DNA of 64,000 bases from the NCBI GenBank assembly GCA_963805795.1, contig CAWDVG010000001.1, forward strand, positions 186,001-250,000, given 5' to 3'. The notes beneath the pieces were generated by a model. That model was not told where the DNA came from. It made no database searches and saw only the letters and a list, made by a program, of their open reading frames with translations. Source of the DNA: CAWARU01 sp963805795 (GTDB taxonomy: Bacteria > Pseudomonadota > Gammaproteobacteria > UBA6186 > Azoamicaceae). Position numbers and translations under genes: made by a program. Shown here in pieces: positions 17,301 to 24,163 of this stretch (position 1 is its first letter; each line of letters opens with the position of its first letter).

Positions 17301-19321
17301 ATCAAGGTTCAATAATAGCAGAACAAAAGTTGGATATCGAAACCAAATATATTTTAGACAATTCAATACGAGGACTTATCTTAGCAGGCGAAAAGCTTAA
17401 TTTATTTTCAAAAAGCGTTTTACAAAACTCTGGTGATATACAGTCTCGAGGAACATTATTGTTAAAGGCCGATGATTTGCTTAAAAATCTACAATCGGGT
17501 CAAGTCGTTGCAGAAGAAGACTTACAATTATTAGCAGGGCATGTATTATCAAATGCGGGTGATATATTAGGTAAAAAAGATCTTTTAATAAAGTCTGGCT
17601 GTTGGTTTACCAATGAACTAACCGGTAAAATTCATAGTAAGGGCAACTTAAGCGTTCAAGCAGATTCTGGAGCCAGTAATAAAGGAACCATTTATTCGGA
17701 AGGCACTTTCTCCTTAAAAGGGTTAGAGATTATTCGTAACCATGGGATTATAAAAGCAGATCAAGCGTTAAATTGTCTCTCACAGATATTGACTAATCAA
17801 GGAACTATTTGCTCAGATAAAACAGTTTCAATAGAAACTCAAATGATTTTAGATAATTACCGTGAAGGAAAAATTTTAGCAAATGACGCAATTCAGCTAT
17901 GTTCGGCTTGTTTTTTGAGAAATGCCGGAACTGTTCAAAGTGCAAAAGATCTTAATGCTAAGTCTGAAGTTTTATTGCAAACTTTAGCAGGTAGTAAAAT
18001 GGAAGCTTCCCAAAAACTTACTGTATTTTCAAACTTTTCAATTGAAAATGCTGGATTATTGCTTGGGGAACAAGTGCGCGTAGAAGCATCGCAAGTCTTT
18101 AGTAATTTAATGAGTGGACAAGTTGTAGCGACAGGACATTTAGAAGCAAATGCTCAATCTGTCTCAAACGAGGGAAATTTGAGAAGCTATGGTAGTCTTA
18201 CTTCGCGTTCTGATATGTTATTAAATTTTAGTTCTGGTAAAATCTCGGCTGCCGGTGCACTTCAGTTTTATGCAAAAGAATTGATGGATAATCGAGGTTC
18301 CATTGTGGGTGGTAGTACTCAAATAGAAACTGCCAAATTTATAAATACTGGAACTATCGATTCTGCTAAAACACTATCATTCAAAATTCAAAATATACTG
18401 ATGGCTTGTCAACAAGGTAGGCTAAGTGCTGAGGAAGGCATTTCTGCTGTGGCAGGTACTATTCATTTGGCAGGTCAGTTGATTACCAATGGTAAACTTG
18501 AGCTTAAACCGCAGCAAGGATTTGATTATGAGCCCGGAACACTCTGGGTCTGCCAGTTAATGGAATTGGTATTAAAGCAAGGATATGATTTTACCAAACC
18601 ATTAACCGTACAGGGTTCTTTACAAGTCAATGCTGAAAACGATGTTCGTGTTAAAACTAAAATTGAAACGACGGGAGATACTACAATTACAGCACGTAAT
18701 CTTACGGCATCCAGTGGTGGGATTTTTGCGGGAGGAAAATTAAAAGCCGATATTCAAAAGCTGCTTCAAGTCTCTAATGGTGCAACACTGGCGTCTAATG
18801 ATACCATGACCCTTAATGCCATGACAATTCGCAATGCGCAAGGAAATATCTATACTGCGGGTGATTTAATTGCGAATGCTTTACATTTATTTCAAAATTC
18901 CGGCAATATTGCAGTCAATGGTAATGCAAATGTTAAAGCCCCTTTGTTTTTACATACAGAAAATTCTTCTTTTATGGTTAGAAAAAGCTGTACTATTGAA
19001 GGGAGAACTCAGGTTAATTATGCAGATTTTCGGATTGGTGAAAAACTGACGACTCATGGTGAGTTCGAATATCGTTCGCGTGAGTTAGATGCAGAGAATG
19101 CTAGACGCGATGAAGAGAGACGAAAAGCGAAACGTAAACGAAGGAAAAAAATTGTTAAATCGTTATTAGGAACAGCTATTGGGATAGGCATTAGCTTTGT
19201 GTTGGGTCCAGCAGCACTTCCTGCATTAGGTAAAACTTGGGGACCTATTGTTGCAGGTGCAGTAAAGGGTGCAATGACGGGAGGGGATCGGTTCTGCTAT
19301 TGGGGGAGGCAACCCCATTAA
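14321..19321 (+). CDS. Giant polymorphic toxin, 5' part: OTU-like protease plus haemagglutinin repeats
   Basis: A 1666-residue protein. The N-terminus resembles an OTU-type cysteine protease: GGGDCAFHAILG (Asp25, Cys26) and NGSNHYERL (His255), with a helical, Arg/Glu-rich insertion between them. OTU enzymes cleave ubiquitin chains. Residues about 370-1560 are degenerate beta-helix repeats of the filamentous haemagglutinin type (patterns like LSNAGDILGKKDLLIKS recurring every 20 or so residues). A basic stretch (RKAKRKRRKK, about 1605) and a Gly/Ala hydrophobic segment follow. There is no signal peptide and no two-partner-secretion domain. The frame breaks at GGGG (19283-19286): removing one G joins it to the next gene as MTGGIGSAIGGGNPIKG. 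AGGA precedes the ATG. Confidence 0.82.
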   Translation: MGIPNTSANNIFHSIGVLNTRGGGDCAFHAILGQPRVQGTSQPVVACDDVQAERKRVADAVRTCIRNGNRQDPFFILISEVLRDVVTHPEAPASLSRIKEYNEQRVRERGERQAAAERALEAGLRQNREIFNFIEQNSTETNFMARFQACLNLYQGQLRQRIAADNQLNALFTEYTGANSDVNFLEDYLLSTPTAVEEYAQYLERLGNWLLSSELKIIAHVNEISVEVYYGDNYLGTFNPGRNRTVLVRHNGSNHYERLTEQVISNTSEHQLKSASLPVKAVTTPVPVIAVPISAISVSVPAIAVPISAVTVPVPTIEQLSKKAEGLLNSLSTSSLDQVPKKQVATEGIVEVKAKHDKNNNSLVLEIVQSDSKESAVKRRYEKTLFLTPQGKLDTVRNKTVASELVCDMTQDSALLKIPGVEGNIVLQSDGSFVLGKISTEGYLKLSTHGNIVTTAAIDAEKLKLHGKDISIHKQVKTRGLLVLQADGKLNNHHILHAKNMAISGKGRFHNLGLTRADQKLSLGISAVDNSGTVLAKEIDSDPTPLVNEFNNSGVVLGAKSLSIDAGSIINQPGGELLSSNEIILKPQIQFKNDGQVIARETLGIQGHPVAYGSRGDIPLDPRCLVNNNGTFRAKKISTAHLSGFQNQTQGKVYCENSTLQSKNEFLNLGLLAATEKLSISTDASIKNSKTGKIYSNQSVKILGLGAFENQGEVTGHLNVSLNTIGDTLNDVAAKITGSTLTSYAHTFSNNGDILTKLSLGVTAQSVYNGPTGNMGSEGDVNVQSHTTVNNSGKLFGRNLELQAETLINNTSTSQIIAFNDLTLKIKTQIDNAGLILVNENLKVATEVLNNAEGAYLGSCKAADMKVTHLNNQGTIEAGCFLLKVIVNLCNSQAARLAATQTLEILSKSIQNEGGITSEGTALVEATIKLTNTLKGHISAEQWLKLVSVGSIENAAKIISRGDLLIKAVQEFSNLAEGNVLGRNVKIETNVHRNQGSIIAEQKLDIETKYILDNSIRGLILAGEKLNLFSKSVLQNSGDIQSRGTLLLKADDLLKNLQSGQVVAEEDLQLLAGHVLSNAGDILGKKDLLIKSGCWFTNELTGKIHSKGNLSVQADSGASNKGTIYSEGTFSLKGLEIIRNHGIIKADQALNCLSQILTNQGTICSDKTVSIETQMILDNYREGKILANDAIQLCSACFLRNAGTVQSAKDLNAKSEVLLQTLAGSKMEASQKLTVFSNFSIENAGLLLGEQVRVEASQVFSNLMSGQVVATGHLEANAQSVSNEGNLRSYGSLTSRSDMLLNFSSGKISAAGALQFYAKELMDNRGSIVGGSTQIETAKFINTGTIDSAKTLSFKIQNILMACQQGRLSAEEGISAVAGTIHLAGQLITNGKLELKPQQGFDYEPGTLWVCQLMELVLKQGYDFTKPLTVQGSLQVNAENDVRVKTKIETTGDTTITARNLTASSGGIFAGGKLKADIQKLLQVSNGATLASNDTMTLNAMTIRNAQGNIYTAGDLIANALHLFQNSGNIAVNGNANVKAPLFLHTENSSFMVRKSCTIEGRTQVNYADFRIGEKLTTHGEFEYRSRELDAENARRDEERRKAKRKRRKKIVKSLLGTAIGIGISFVLGPAALPALGKTWGPIVAGAVKGAMTGGDRFCYWGRQPH

Positions 19322-19328
19322 AGGTGCA

Positions 19329-21206
19329 TTGCAAGGAGGTTTTTTTGCGGGACTTGGATCTGGCCTTGGAAATATTATGGAAGGCGTTTTAAAGGAAGCG
19401 CTCAAAGGTATAGAGTGTAGCGATGCTTTGAGAGTAGGATTAAAAGAAGCCATGACAGCAGCGGCTACCACCTCTATTAGCACGGCAATGAATGGAGGGG
19501 ATCTTGCAAAAAATCTTATGGTAAGTGTTGGCTCTAGTGCATTTAGTAGCTTTATATTCCCTTCAAAAGGGGAATTACATGAGTTATTAAATTCCAAAGA
19601 TACATTAACAAAAGCACGAGAGGCGACAATACAGGGTTTGGTGACTGGTACCGTTAATTCTGTCGTTACAAAAACAAGTCTTGGGGAAAGCCTAATTCTT
19701 TCAGGCTTAGGGGGTGCTTTAAATTCATTTGCAGCAAGCCAAGGTCAAGGCATAGCTGATCGTCGAGAAAAATACTTACAAAATATAAAAGCCTCTAAAG
19801 CTCTTGCACCAACGTTGACATCAGCACCAACAACATCTCCAAATCCATTAAAAAACACGTTTGGTACAACGAATGAAGAATTACATCGCTTTTATACGCC
19901 TTCTTATAATTCACGTTCTGCTTCTACAAAAGATCGTGGTGGTAAACTAGAAAATCAGGATGTAAGTCATAAAAATAAACCAAAAGCTAATGGATCAGCT
20001 AAACAAAAACAGGTGAAACCAAATACAGCGACCACGAAAAACCAAATCGGAGGAAATGAAAACAGTATTAATCATAATCATGCAAATGCTACAAGTGGTA
20101 ATGGTAGCTATAAAAGTACTTCGCTTGGCGAAGATATTTTGGACTTTTTTATACCTGCTGCACATGCAGAGGAGATTGTACCAGCGTCTCAAGCTAGAAA
20201 TTCAAGAAAATCTAACAAACCAGAGAATCAGCCTGGTGTTTTGATCGATTCTGAACCAAAGGTAGGTTTTGTAGAAACGTGTTTAATTGGATCAGGACGC
20301 GCATTTGCGAAGTTGGGTCAAGGGATCCAGCAGTTTGGTTTAGAAATTGGTGAACAAATAGGATTTGTGGAGCAGGGTAAGACGGCGAGATATACTCGGC
20401 AGATTAATGAAGAATCTCAGTTTTATGCTGGTACTTCGGTTGGTAAAAGTTTAGTGGGGAAGACCGCAGAAGTGATGACTGATATTGGGTTAGTGGTTGC
20501 TATTCCAGGTGGAACAGCAGTTCGTGGTACAAAATTTGTTATGAATGTGGCGGGCATTAGTGCATTATCAATGGGATTGCAAGCAACACAAGATGGAACA
20601 TTGGCGACGAGGTTTCAAAATGTAGCATTAGGGGCAACATTTGGGGTAATTGCAGGTGCAGCGGGTGCCTACGTGATACCAAAAGCGAAAGATGCTTTAA
20701 TGCCACTGTATAATGCAGGAAAAAGTCGGTTAAGCGCAATAGAAGGATTTAGTGGGCAGCAATATAAACCGTTGACTACTAGCAGTAATAGCGCCTTTAA
20801 CTCCTATAAAATAAAAGAGTATTTCTTAGAACCCGCATATAATGGAAAATTATATTCACCAGAAAAATTACAACAACTTGTAAAATATCTTGAGCGTAGA
20901 AATGTGTTTGTATATGAAACTAAAGGTCATCCAGCATTTACGGCGCTTGCAGATCGTACCGGGAGAATGTACCTCCCAGAAAGACCTACTGCTTTACAGG
21001 TGAAGCATGAATTATCTCACTATATTGACTTTAGAAATCAAGGGTTTGAATCATATGCAAAAATGGGTAGAATAGAGCGGGAAAGATCTGTTTTAGAACG
21101 GCTTCAAAAGAATAGAATTTGGAAAGAATTGAATGAGTTAGAAAAGCAATTTTCTGTTAACTATGTTGATAATCTGGTGAAAAATATGGAGAAACCGGTG
21201 CAATGA
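19329..21206 (+). CDS. Giant polymorphic toxin, 3' part: pretoxin region and HExxH metallopeptidase
   Basis: A 625-residue continuation of the preceding gene after a 1-nt frameshift; the joined product would be about 2290 residues. It begins with the Gly/Ala-rich DUF637-like region of haemagglutinin-type toxins (GALQGGFFAGLGSGLGNIME). A Ser/Asn/Lys-rich linker (about 155-260) and a pretoxin segment (GQGIQQFGLEIGEQIG, then hydrophobic helices to about 460) follow. The C-terminal domain is zincin-like: VKHELSHYIDF supplies HExxH (His560, Glu561, His564), as in metallopeptidase toxin 4 domains. The stop overlaps the candidate immunity gene by 4 bp. Translation of this half alone would need an internal start; none looks convincing. 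Confidence 0.78.
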   Translation: MQGGFFAGLGSGLGNIMEGVLKEALKGIECSDALRVGLKEAMTAAATTSISTAMNGGDLAKNLMVSVGSSAFSSFIFPSKGELHELLNSKDTLTKAREATIQGLVTGTVNSVVTKTSLGESLILSGLGGALNSFAASQGQGIADRREKYLQNIKASKALAPTLTSAPTTSPNPLKNTFGTTNEELHRFYTPSYNSRSASTKDRGGKLENQDVSHKNKPKANGSAKQKQVKPNTATTKNQIGGNENSINHNHANATSGNGSYKSTSLGEDILDFFIPAAHAEEIVPASQARNSRKSNKPENQPGVLIDSEPKVGFVETCLIGSGRAFAKLGQGIQQFGLEIGEQIGFVEQGKTARYTRQINEESQFYAGTSVGKSLVGKTAEVMTDIGLVVAIPGGTAVRGTKFVMNVAGISALSMGLQATQDGTLATRFQNVALGATFGVIAGAAGAYVIPKAKDALMPLYNAGKSRLSAIEGFSGQQYKPLTTSSNSAFNSYKIKEYFLEPAYNGKLYSPEKLQQLVKYLERRNVFVYETKGHPAFTALADRTGRMYLPERPTALQVKHELSHYIDFRNQGFESYAKMGRIERERSVLERLQKNRIWKELNELEKQFSVNYVDNLVKNMEKPVQ

Positions 21207-21424
21207 ATACACAAGAAATTGTAGATATAGCTGAAAAATATCTTAGCGATCTTGAAATTGCTTTTATAAGACCTGGAGAATTAGGTAGAGTTGATGGCGA
21301 ATTAGTTGAAGTCATTTTTGTTGTCCCAGACGCACTTGATCCTAATGTTGTGATTGACCCGCCAGATGTGCGTGTGTGGGTTAATATTAAGTCGAAAACA
21401 TCTAAATTAGTTGAGCAAATGTGA
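21203..21424 (+). CDS. Candidate immunity protein
   Basis: A 73-residue acidic protein whose ATG overlaps the toxin stop codon (ATGA), so the two are translationally coupled. A small acidic soluble protein directly after a C-terminal toxin domain is the standard arrangement of polymorphic toxin-immunity pairs. I do not recognise the family. It has no signal peptide, which fits protection against a toxin acting in the cytoplasm. Function is inferred from position only. Confidence 0.6.
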   Translation: MNTQEIVDIAEKYLSDLEIAFIRPGELGRVDGELVEVIFVVPDALDPNVVIDPPDVRVWVNIKSKTSKLVEQM

Positions 21425-21698
21425 TAGAGAAAAGATGTCAATTATCTAGGTTCGCTCTGGACATAGGTCAGGGTTTCGATTCATCTTTGGCAGCATAAAA
21501 ATTCTGGGTTGGAGGAGGAGGGACAGTTTGCTGTTCTACTCTGGAAATCTTGGAATATTTGATCTACTATTCACTTGATGTATGGACTATTTTATAGATT
21601 ATTTATAGTCACTGAGATGCTTCGGCATTGGGCGAGCCTAATATTGTATTCTTGTGCTCAGGAATTTTAATCCTTGCGATGATTAAGGAAAATATTAT
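21425..21698. other. Intergenic region, nothing specific
   Basis: The stretch lies between the immunity gene and a secreted-protein gene. No gene or clear terminator is visible. A short ATGC-TTCG-GCAT hairpin occurs near 21618, without a T-tract. A weak AAGGAAA lies before the ATG at 21699. Confidence 0.3.
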
Positions 21699-22505
21699 AT
21701 GAAAAGATTGAAAATATATTTTATAGCTAATCTTATTTTTTTGAGTATTGCTTTGCTCTGCAAGCCTATATTGGCTGCAGGTGCTGGTGGCTCGACAGGT
21801 CCAGGGGCTGGAGGTTCGACAACGAACACAGGTACAACACCCAGTTCCTCAACAGCTACCTCAATATCGACAGGCAGCCCAAGCTCACCTTATAACAATC
21901 CCTCAATAACATCAACTACCTCTGATCCTTCATCAGTAAATACTTCCGCACCCAATAATGGATCAAATCTCAATCCTCCCAGCAATACAAATGCCATTCC
22001 TGCTGGAACTATACCTTCAGAGTACAATACTCCTCGACAAGGACAAATAAATCCAGGAACGGGTGGTACCATTCCAGGAAGTAGTCCTACACCACCCTCG
22101 GGAACCAGTCTTACTCCAAGTCCTAATTCTACCTATCCCGGAAATACCTCTACAAATCCTGGAACAAATTCTACCACGACTCCTGGCAGGATGCCTGGTC
22201 AGAATCAAAGTAAACATAAGACCACACAAAACTCAAAGTCTCATATTTCGAGTTTGGCTTATCCAAATGATGTGACACCTACTGGAACAGCAGATGTGCA
22301 TCCAGCACCGACACCTCCTTCACCATCGGCTGTTAATACCCCTGCACAATATAAACCTGGGGCAGCAAATCAACCTCCGGCACAGGATCTAGAACCTAAA
22401 TCGCCCTCGTCGCCTCCTGGATATATTCCACAAGGCGATCAACGTCCATTAAATGAAAGGCCAGAAGATAAGGATAAGGACGACTTACAAAGATCATTTG
22501 ATTAA
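21699..22505 (+). CDS. Secreted Pro/Ser/Thr/Gly-rich protein
   Basis: A 268-residue protein with a Sec signal peptide: basic MKRLKIYF, a hydrophobic core IANLIFLSIALLC, and probable cleavage after ILA-AG (about residue 26). The mature part is low complexity, dominated by Gly, Ser, Thr, Pro and Asn, with no recognised domain and no cysteines. The composition suits an extended surface or periplasmic protein. The C-terminus is charged (RPEDKDKDDLQRSFD). It lies 28 nt before a second secreted protein of similar composition, and the two may be co-expressed. Function is unknown. Confidence 0.7.
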   Translation: MKRLKIYFIANLIFLSIALLCKPILAAGAGGSTGPGAGGSTTNTGTTPSSSTATSISTGSPSSPYNNPSITSTTSDPSSVNTSAPNNGSNLNPPSNTNAIPAGTIPSEYNTPRQGQINPGTGGTIPGSSPTPPSGTSLTPSPNSTYPGNTSTNPGTNSTTTPGRMPGQNQSKHKTTQNSKSHISSLAYPNDVTPTGTADVHPAPTPPSPSAVNTPAQYKPGAANQPPAQDLEPKSPSSPPGYIPQGDQRPLNERPEDKDKDDLQRSFD

Positions 22506-22533
22506 ACACTAAGGTAATTGGGGAGGTGAAGTT

Positions 22534-22824
22534 ATGATTCATAATATAAAAATGAATTTGATTGGAGGAGTTATTTTTTTAGGATGTAGTGCTGTTTGCA
22601 ATACGCTTGTGGCAGCGGAAGCTCCCAATATTAAGCCCTCCATTCAGGAATCTGATGCTACTCCCTATACCAATACCCAAAGTATGCCTGTTGGAAATAC
22701 AACAACGGCGCCCCAACCAGGTAACAATCCCAATCCTGAAAGCCCTGCTATTTATCCTCAAAACCAAGATTATATTCAAACACAATCTCCTTCAAAAGAT
22801 GGGAATTCATCTACTAACAACTAG
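22534..22824 (+). CDS. Small secreted Pro/Asn/Ser-rich protein
   Basis: A 96-residue protein with a signal peptide (IHNIKMNLIGGVIFLGCSAV, cleavage likely after LVAA, about residue 29). The segment FLGCS is only a weak lipobox, so lipidation is uncertain. The mature part is rich in Pro, Asn, Thr and Gln, like the preceding protein. GGGGAGG lies before the ATG. Function is unknown; shared composition suggests a common origin or role with its neighbour. Confidence 0.62.
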   Translation: MIHNIKMNLIGGVIFLGCSAVCNTLVAAEAPNIKPSIQESDATPYTNTQSMPVGNTTTAPQPGNNPNPESPAIYPQNQDYIQTQSPSKDGNSSTNN

Positions 22825-22846
22825 ATCTATAGATTTAGAATTATTT

Positions 22847-22870
22847 TTGATTGATTGATTGATTGATTGA
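22847..22870. repeat. Tetranucleotide repeat (TTGA)x6
   Basis: Six perfect copies of TTGA lie in the space between two convergent genes. It is not in a reading frame or near a start codon, so phase variation is unlikely. Confidence 0.85.
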
Positions 22871-22930
22871 TTGTTGTTTGTTAATTTATTTCATCAAACA
22901 TTAAAATCAATTTTTCGATCAAGATAATGA

Positions 22931-23338
22931 TCAAGTTGTGTGATCAAACAATTCACCCGATACGTAATACCATTTACCAGCTATTTTTTCAAATTTGCTA
23001 TTTTCATGGATGGTTTCAGTTTCTTTATTTTGCTTTTGCTTATATTTAGCTTTAAATTCAACATAGCCTAGGTTTGGGTTTCGTGGTTCTAAATTTGTTG
23101 CAATCACTTCAAGTCCAAGCCAAATAGTATTGTCTTGTAGGTAATTTTTTTTATCGAATCCTAACAGAGCATGGCCTCGCATTGTTTTACGAATATATGC
23201 GATATTTCCTTCAGCGAAAGCAGAATAACGCGAGCGCATTAAGATTTCTGGTGTTTCAGCTTGCTTTTTTTTCTGTATATAAGCACCACAGCAATCCATA
23301 TATCGTTTCTGGCTACCACAAGGACAAATTTTAATCAT
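22931..23338 (-). CDS. YchJ-like SEC-C motif protein
   Basis: A 135-residue protein that starts with a SEC-C zinc-binding motif (CPCGSQKRYMDCCG, residues 5-18), followed by the YchJ-type NTF2-like domain (SRYSAFAEGNIAYIRKTM and GYVEFKAKYK). It lacks the second, C-terminal SEC-C motif that longer YchJ proteins carry, so it is a short form. The family function is not established; a zinc-linked binding role is assumed. It stands alone between the secreted-protein genes and ampD. Four metal-ligand cysteines are present. Confidence 0.85.
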   Translation of the reverse strand: MIKICPCGSQKRYMDCCGAYIQKKKQAETPEILMRSRYSAFAEGNIAYIRKTMRGHALLGFDKKNYLQDNTIWLGLEVIATNLEPRNPNLGYVEFKAKYKQKQNKETETIHENSKFEKIAGKWYYVSGELFDHTT

Positions 23339-23504
23339 TTGATAACTCCGTATTCTACTCTACTCGGTCCAATTGAAGTAAGTGATCTAGATAATTAAAG
23401 CTAGCGATTAACCTACAAATTAGATATGATAAGGAAAGTTAATCTATTGTGGAAGACGAACCAGATGAGTTAACTCAAAATCGGAAAACGAGAAGTTTTT
23501 TATT

Positions 23505-24068
23505 ATGAAAATTGATAATTTAACCGGCTTATTACAGGATACCCCCTTTATTCCATCTCCCAATTGTAATGCAAGGCCTGCAGATGCTTGCATCGATATG
23601 ATAGTGATACATAATATTAGCTTACCACCTAATGAATTTGGTGGACCCTATATTGATGATTTGTTCTGTAATCGTTTAGATACGTCGTTCCATCCTTATT
23701 TCGCCGAAATAGCCCATCTTAAGGTTTCAAGTCATTGTTTGATTCGTCGCAACGGTGCTATAACCCAATATGTGCCATTTACATTACGTGCTTGGCATGC
23801 TGGGATTTCTATATTTAAGGGGCAAGAGAATTGTAATGATTTTTCAATTGGGATTGAGTTGGAGGGGGCAGATGAGATACCTTACAGCAATGAACAATAT
23901 TCGGGTTTGGCAGTATTGATTAAGACGCTCATGACGACCTATATTGATATATCATATGATAGAATTGTGGGTCATAGTACTATAGCCCCAAATCGCAAAA
24001 CGGACCCGGGTCCTGCATTTGATTGGAATTTGTTAATGCGGCTATTATTTGAAGCGACCCCTATCTGA
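23505..24068 (+). CDS. ampD: 1,6-anhydro-N-acetylmuramyl-L-alanine amidase AmpD
   Basis: A 187-residue zinc amidase of the AmpD/N-acetylmuramoyl-L-alanine amidase family. It cleaves the stem peptide from anhydro-muropeptides in the cytoplasm during cell-wall recycling. Zinc ligands are readable: His in MIVIHNISLP (about 36), His in IVGHSTIAP (about 156) and Asp in KTDPGPAFDW (about 168). Other family patterns are SSHCLIRRNGAITQYVPF and SIGIELEGAD. It has no signal peptide, as expected for the cytoplasmic enzyme. Length is normal. The AmpG permease encoded at 43041-44318 would supply its substrate. Confidence 0.93.
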   Translation: MKIDNLTGLLQDTPFIPSPNCNARPADACIDMIVIHNISLPPNEFGGPYIDDLFCNRLDTSFHPYFAEIAHLKVSSHCLIRRNGAITQYVPFTLRAWHAGISIFKGQENCNDFSIGIELEGADEIPYSNEQYSGLAVLIKTLMTTYIDISYDRIVGHSTIAPNRKTDPGPAFDWNLLMRLLFEATPI

Positions 24069-24098
24069 AGCTGCCAATATTTGAAACGCGTGAGCAAG

Positions 24099-24152
24099 TT
24101 ATGAAGTTATTTGCGGTTATGAAATTATTTGCGCTTATGAAGTTATTTAAGG
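24099..24152 (+). repeat. Three 18-bp tandem repeats in the aceE leader
   Basis: TTATGAAGTTATTTGCGG at 24099-24116 is followed by TTATGAAATTATTTGCGC (24117-24134) and TTATGAAGTTATTTAAGG (24135-24152). The last copy supplies the AAGGAG ribosome-binding site of aceE. Copies differ at one to three positions. The unit length keeps a reading frame (MKLFAV-type). Confidence 0.9.
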
Positions 24153-24163
24153 AGCGGGGATGA
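24101..24163 (+). CDS. Possible leader peptide upstream of aceE
   Basis: A 20-codon frame built from the repeats above reads MKLFAVMKLFALMKLFKERG. Its TGA stop overlaps the aceE start codon (ATGA), an arrangement typical of translational coupling. The ribosome-binding site for the leader itself is weak (GAG). It may be a real coupled leader or a by-product of a repeat that created the aceE ribosome-binding site. Confidence 0.3.
   Translation: MKLFAVMKLFALMKLFKERG

Noticed and set aside
22017..22275. Overlapping frames opposite to and within the secreted Pro/Ser/Thr-rich gene
   Set aside because: They follow from its low-complexity codons; only the frame with the signal peptide is credible.
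22847..22870. (TTGA)x6 as a phase-variation switch
   Set aside because: It lies between convergent genes, outside any reading frame or promoter position.
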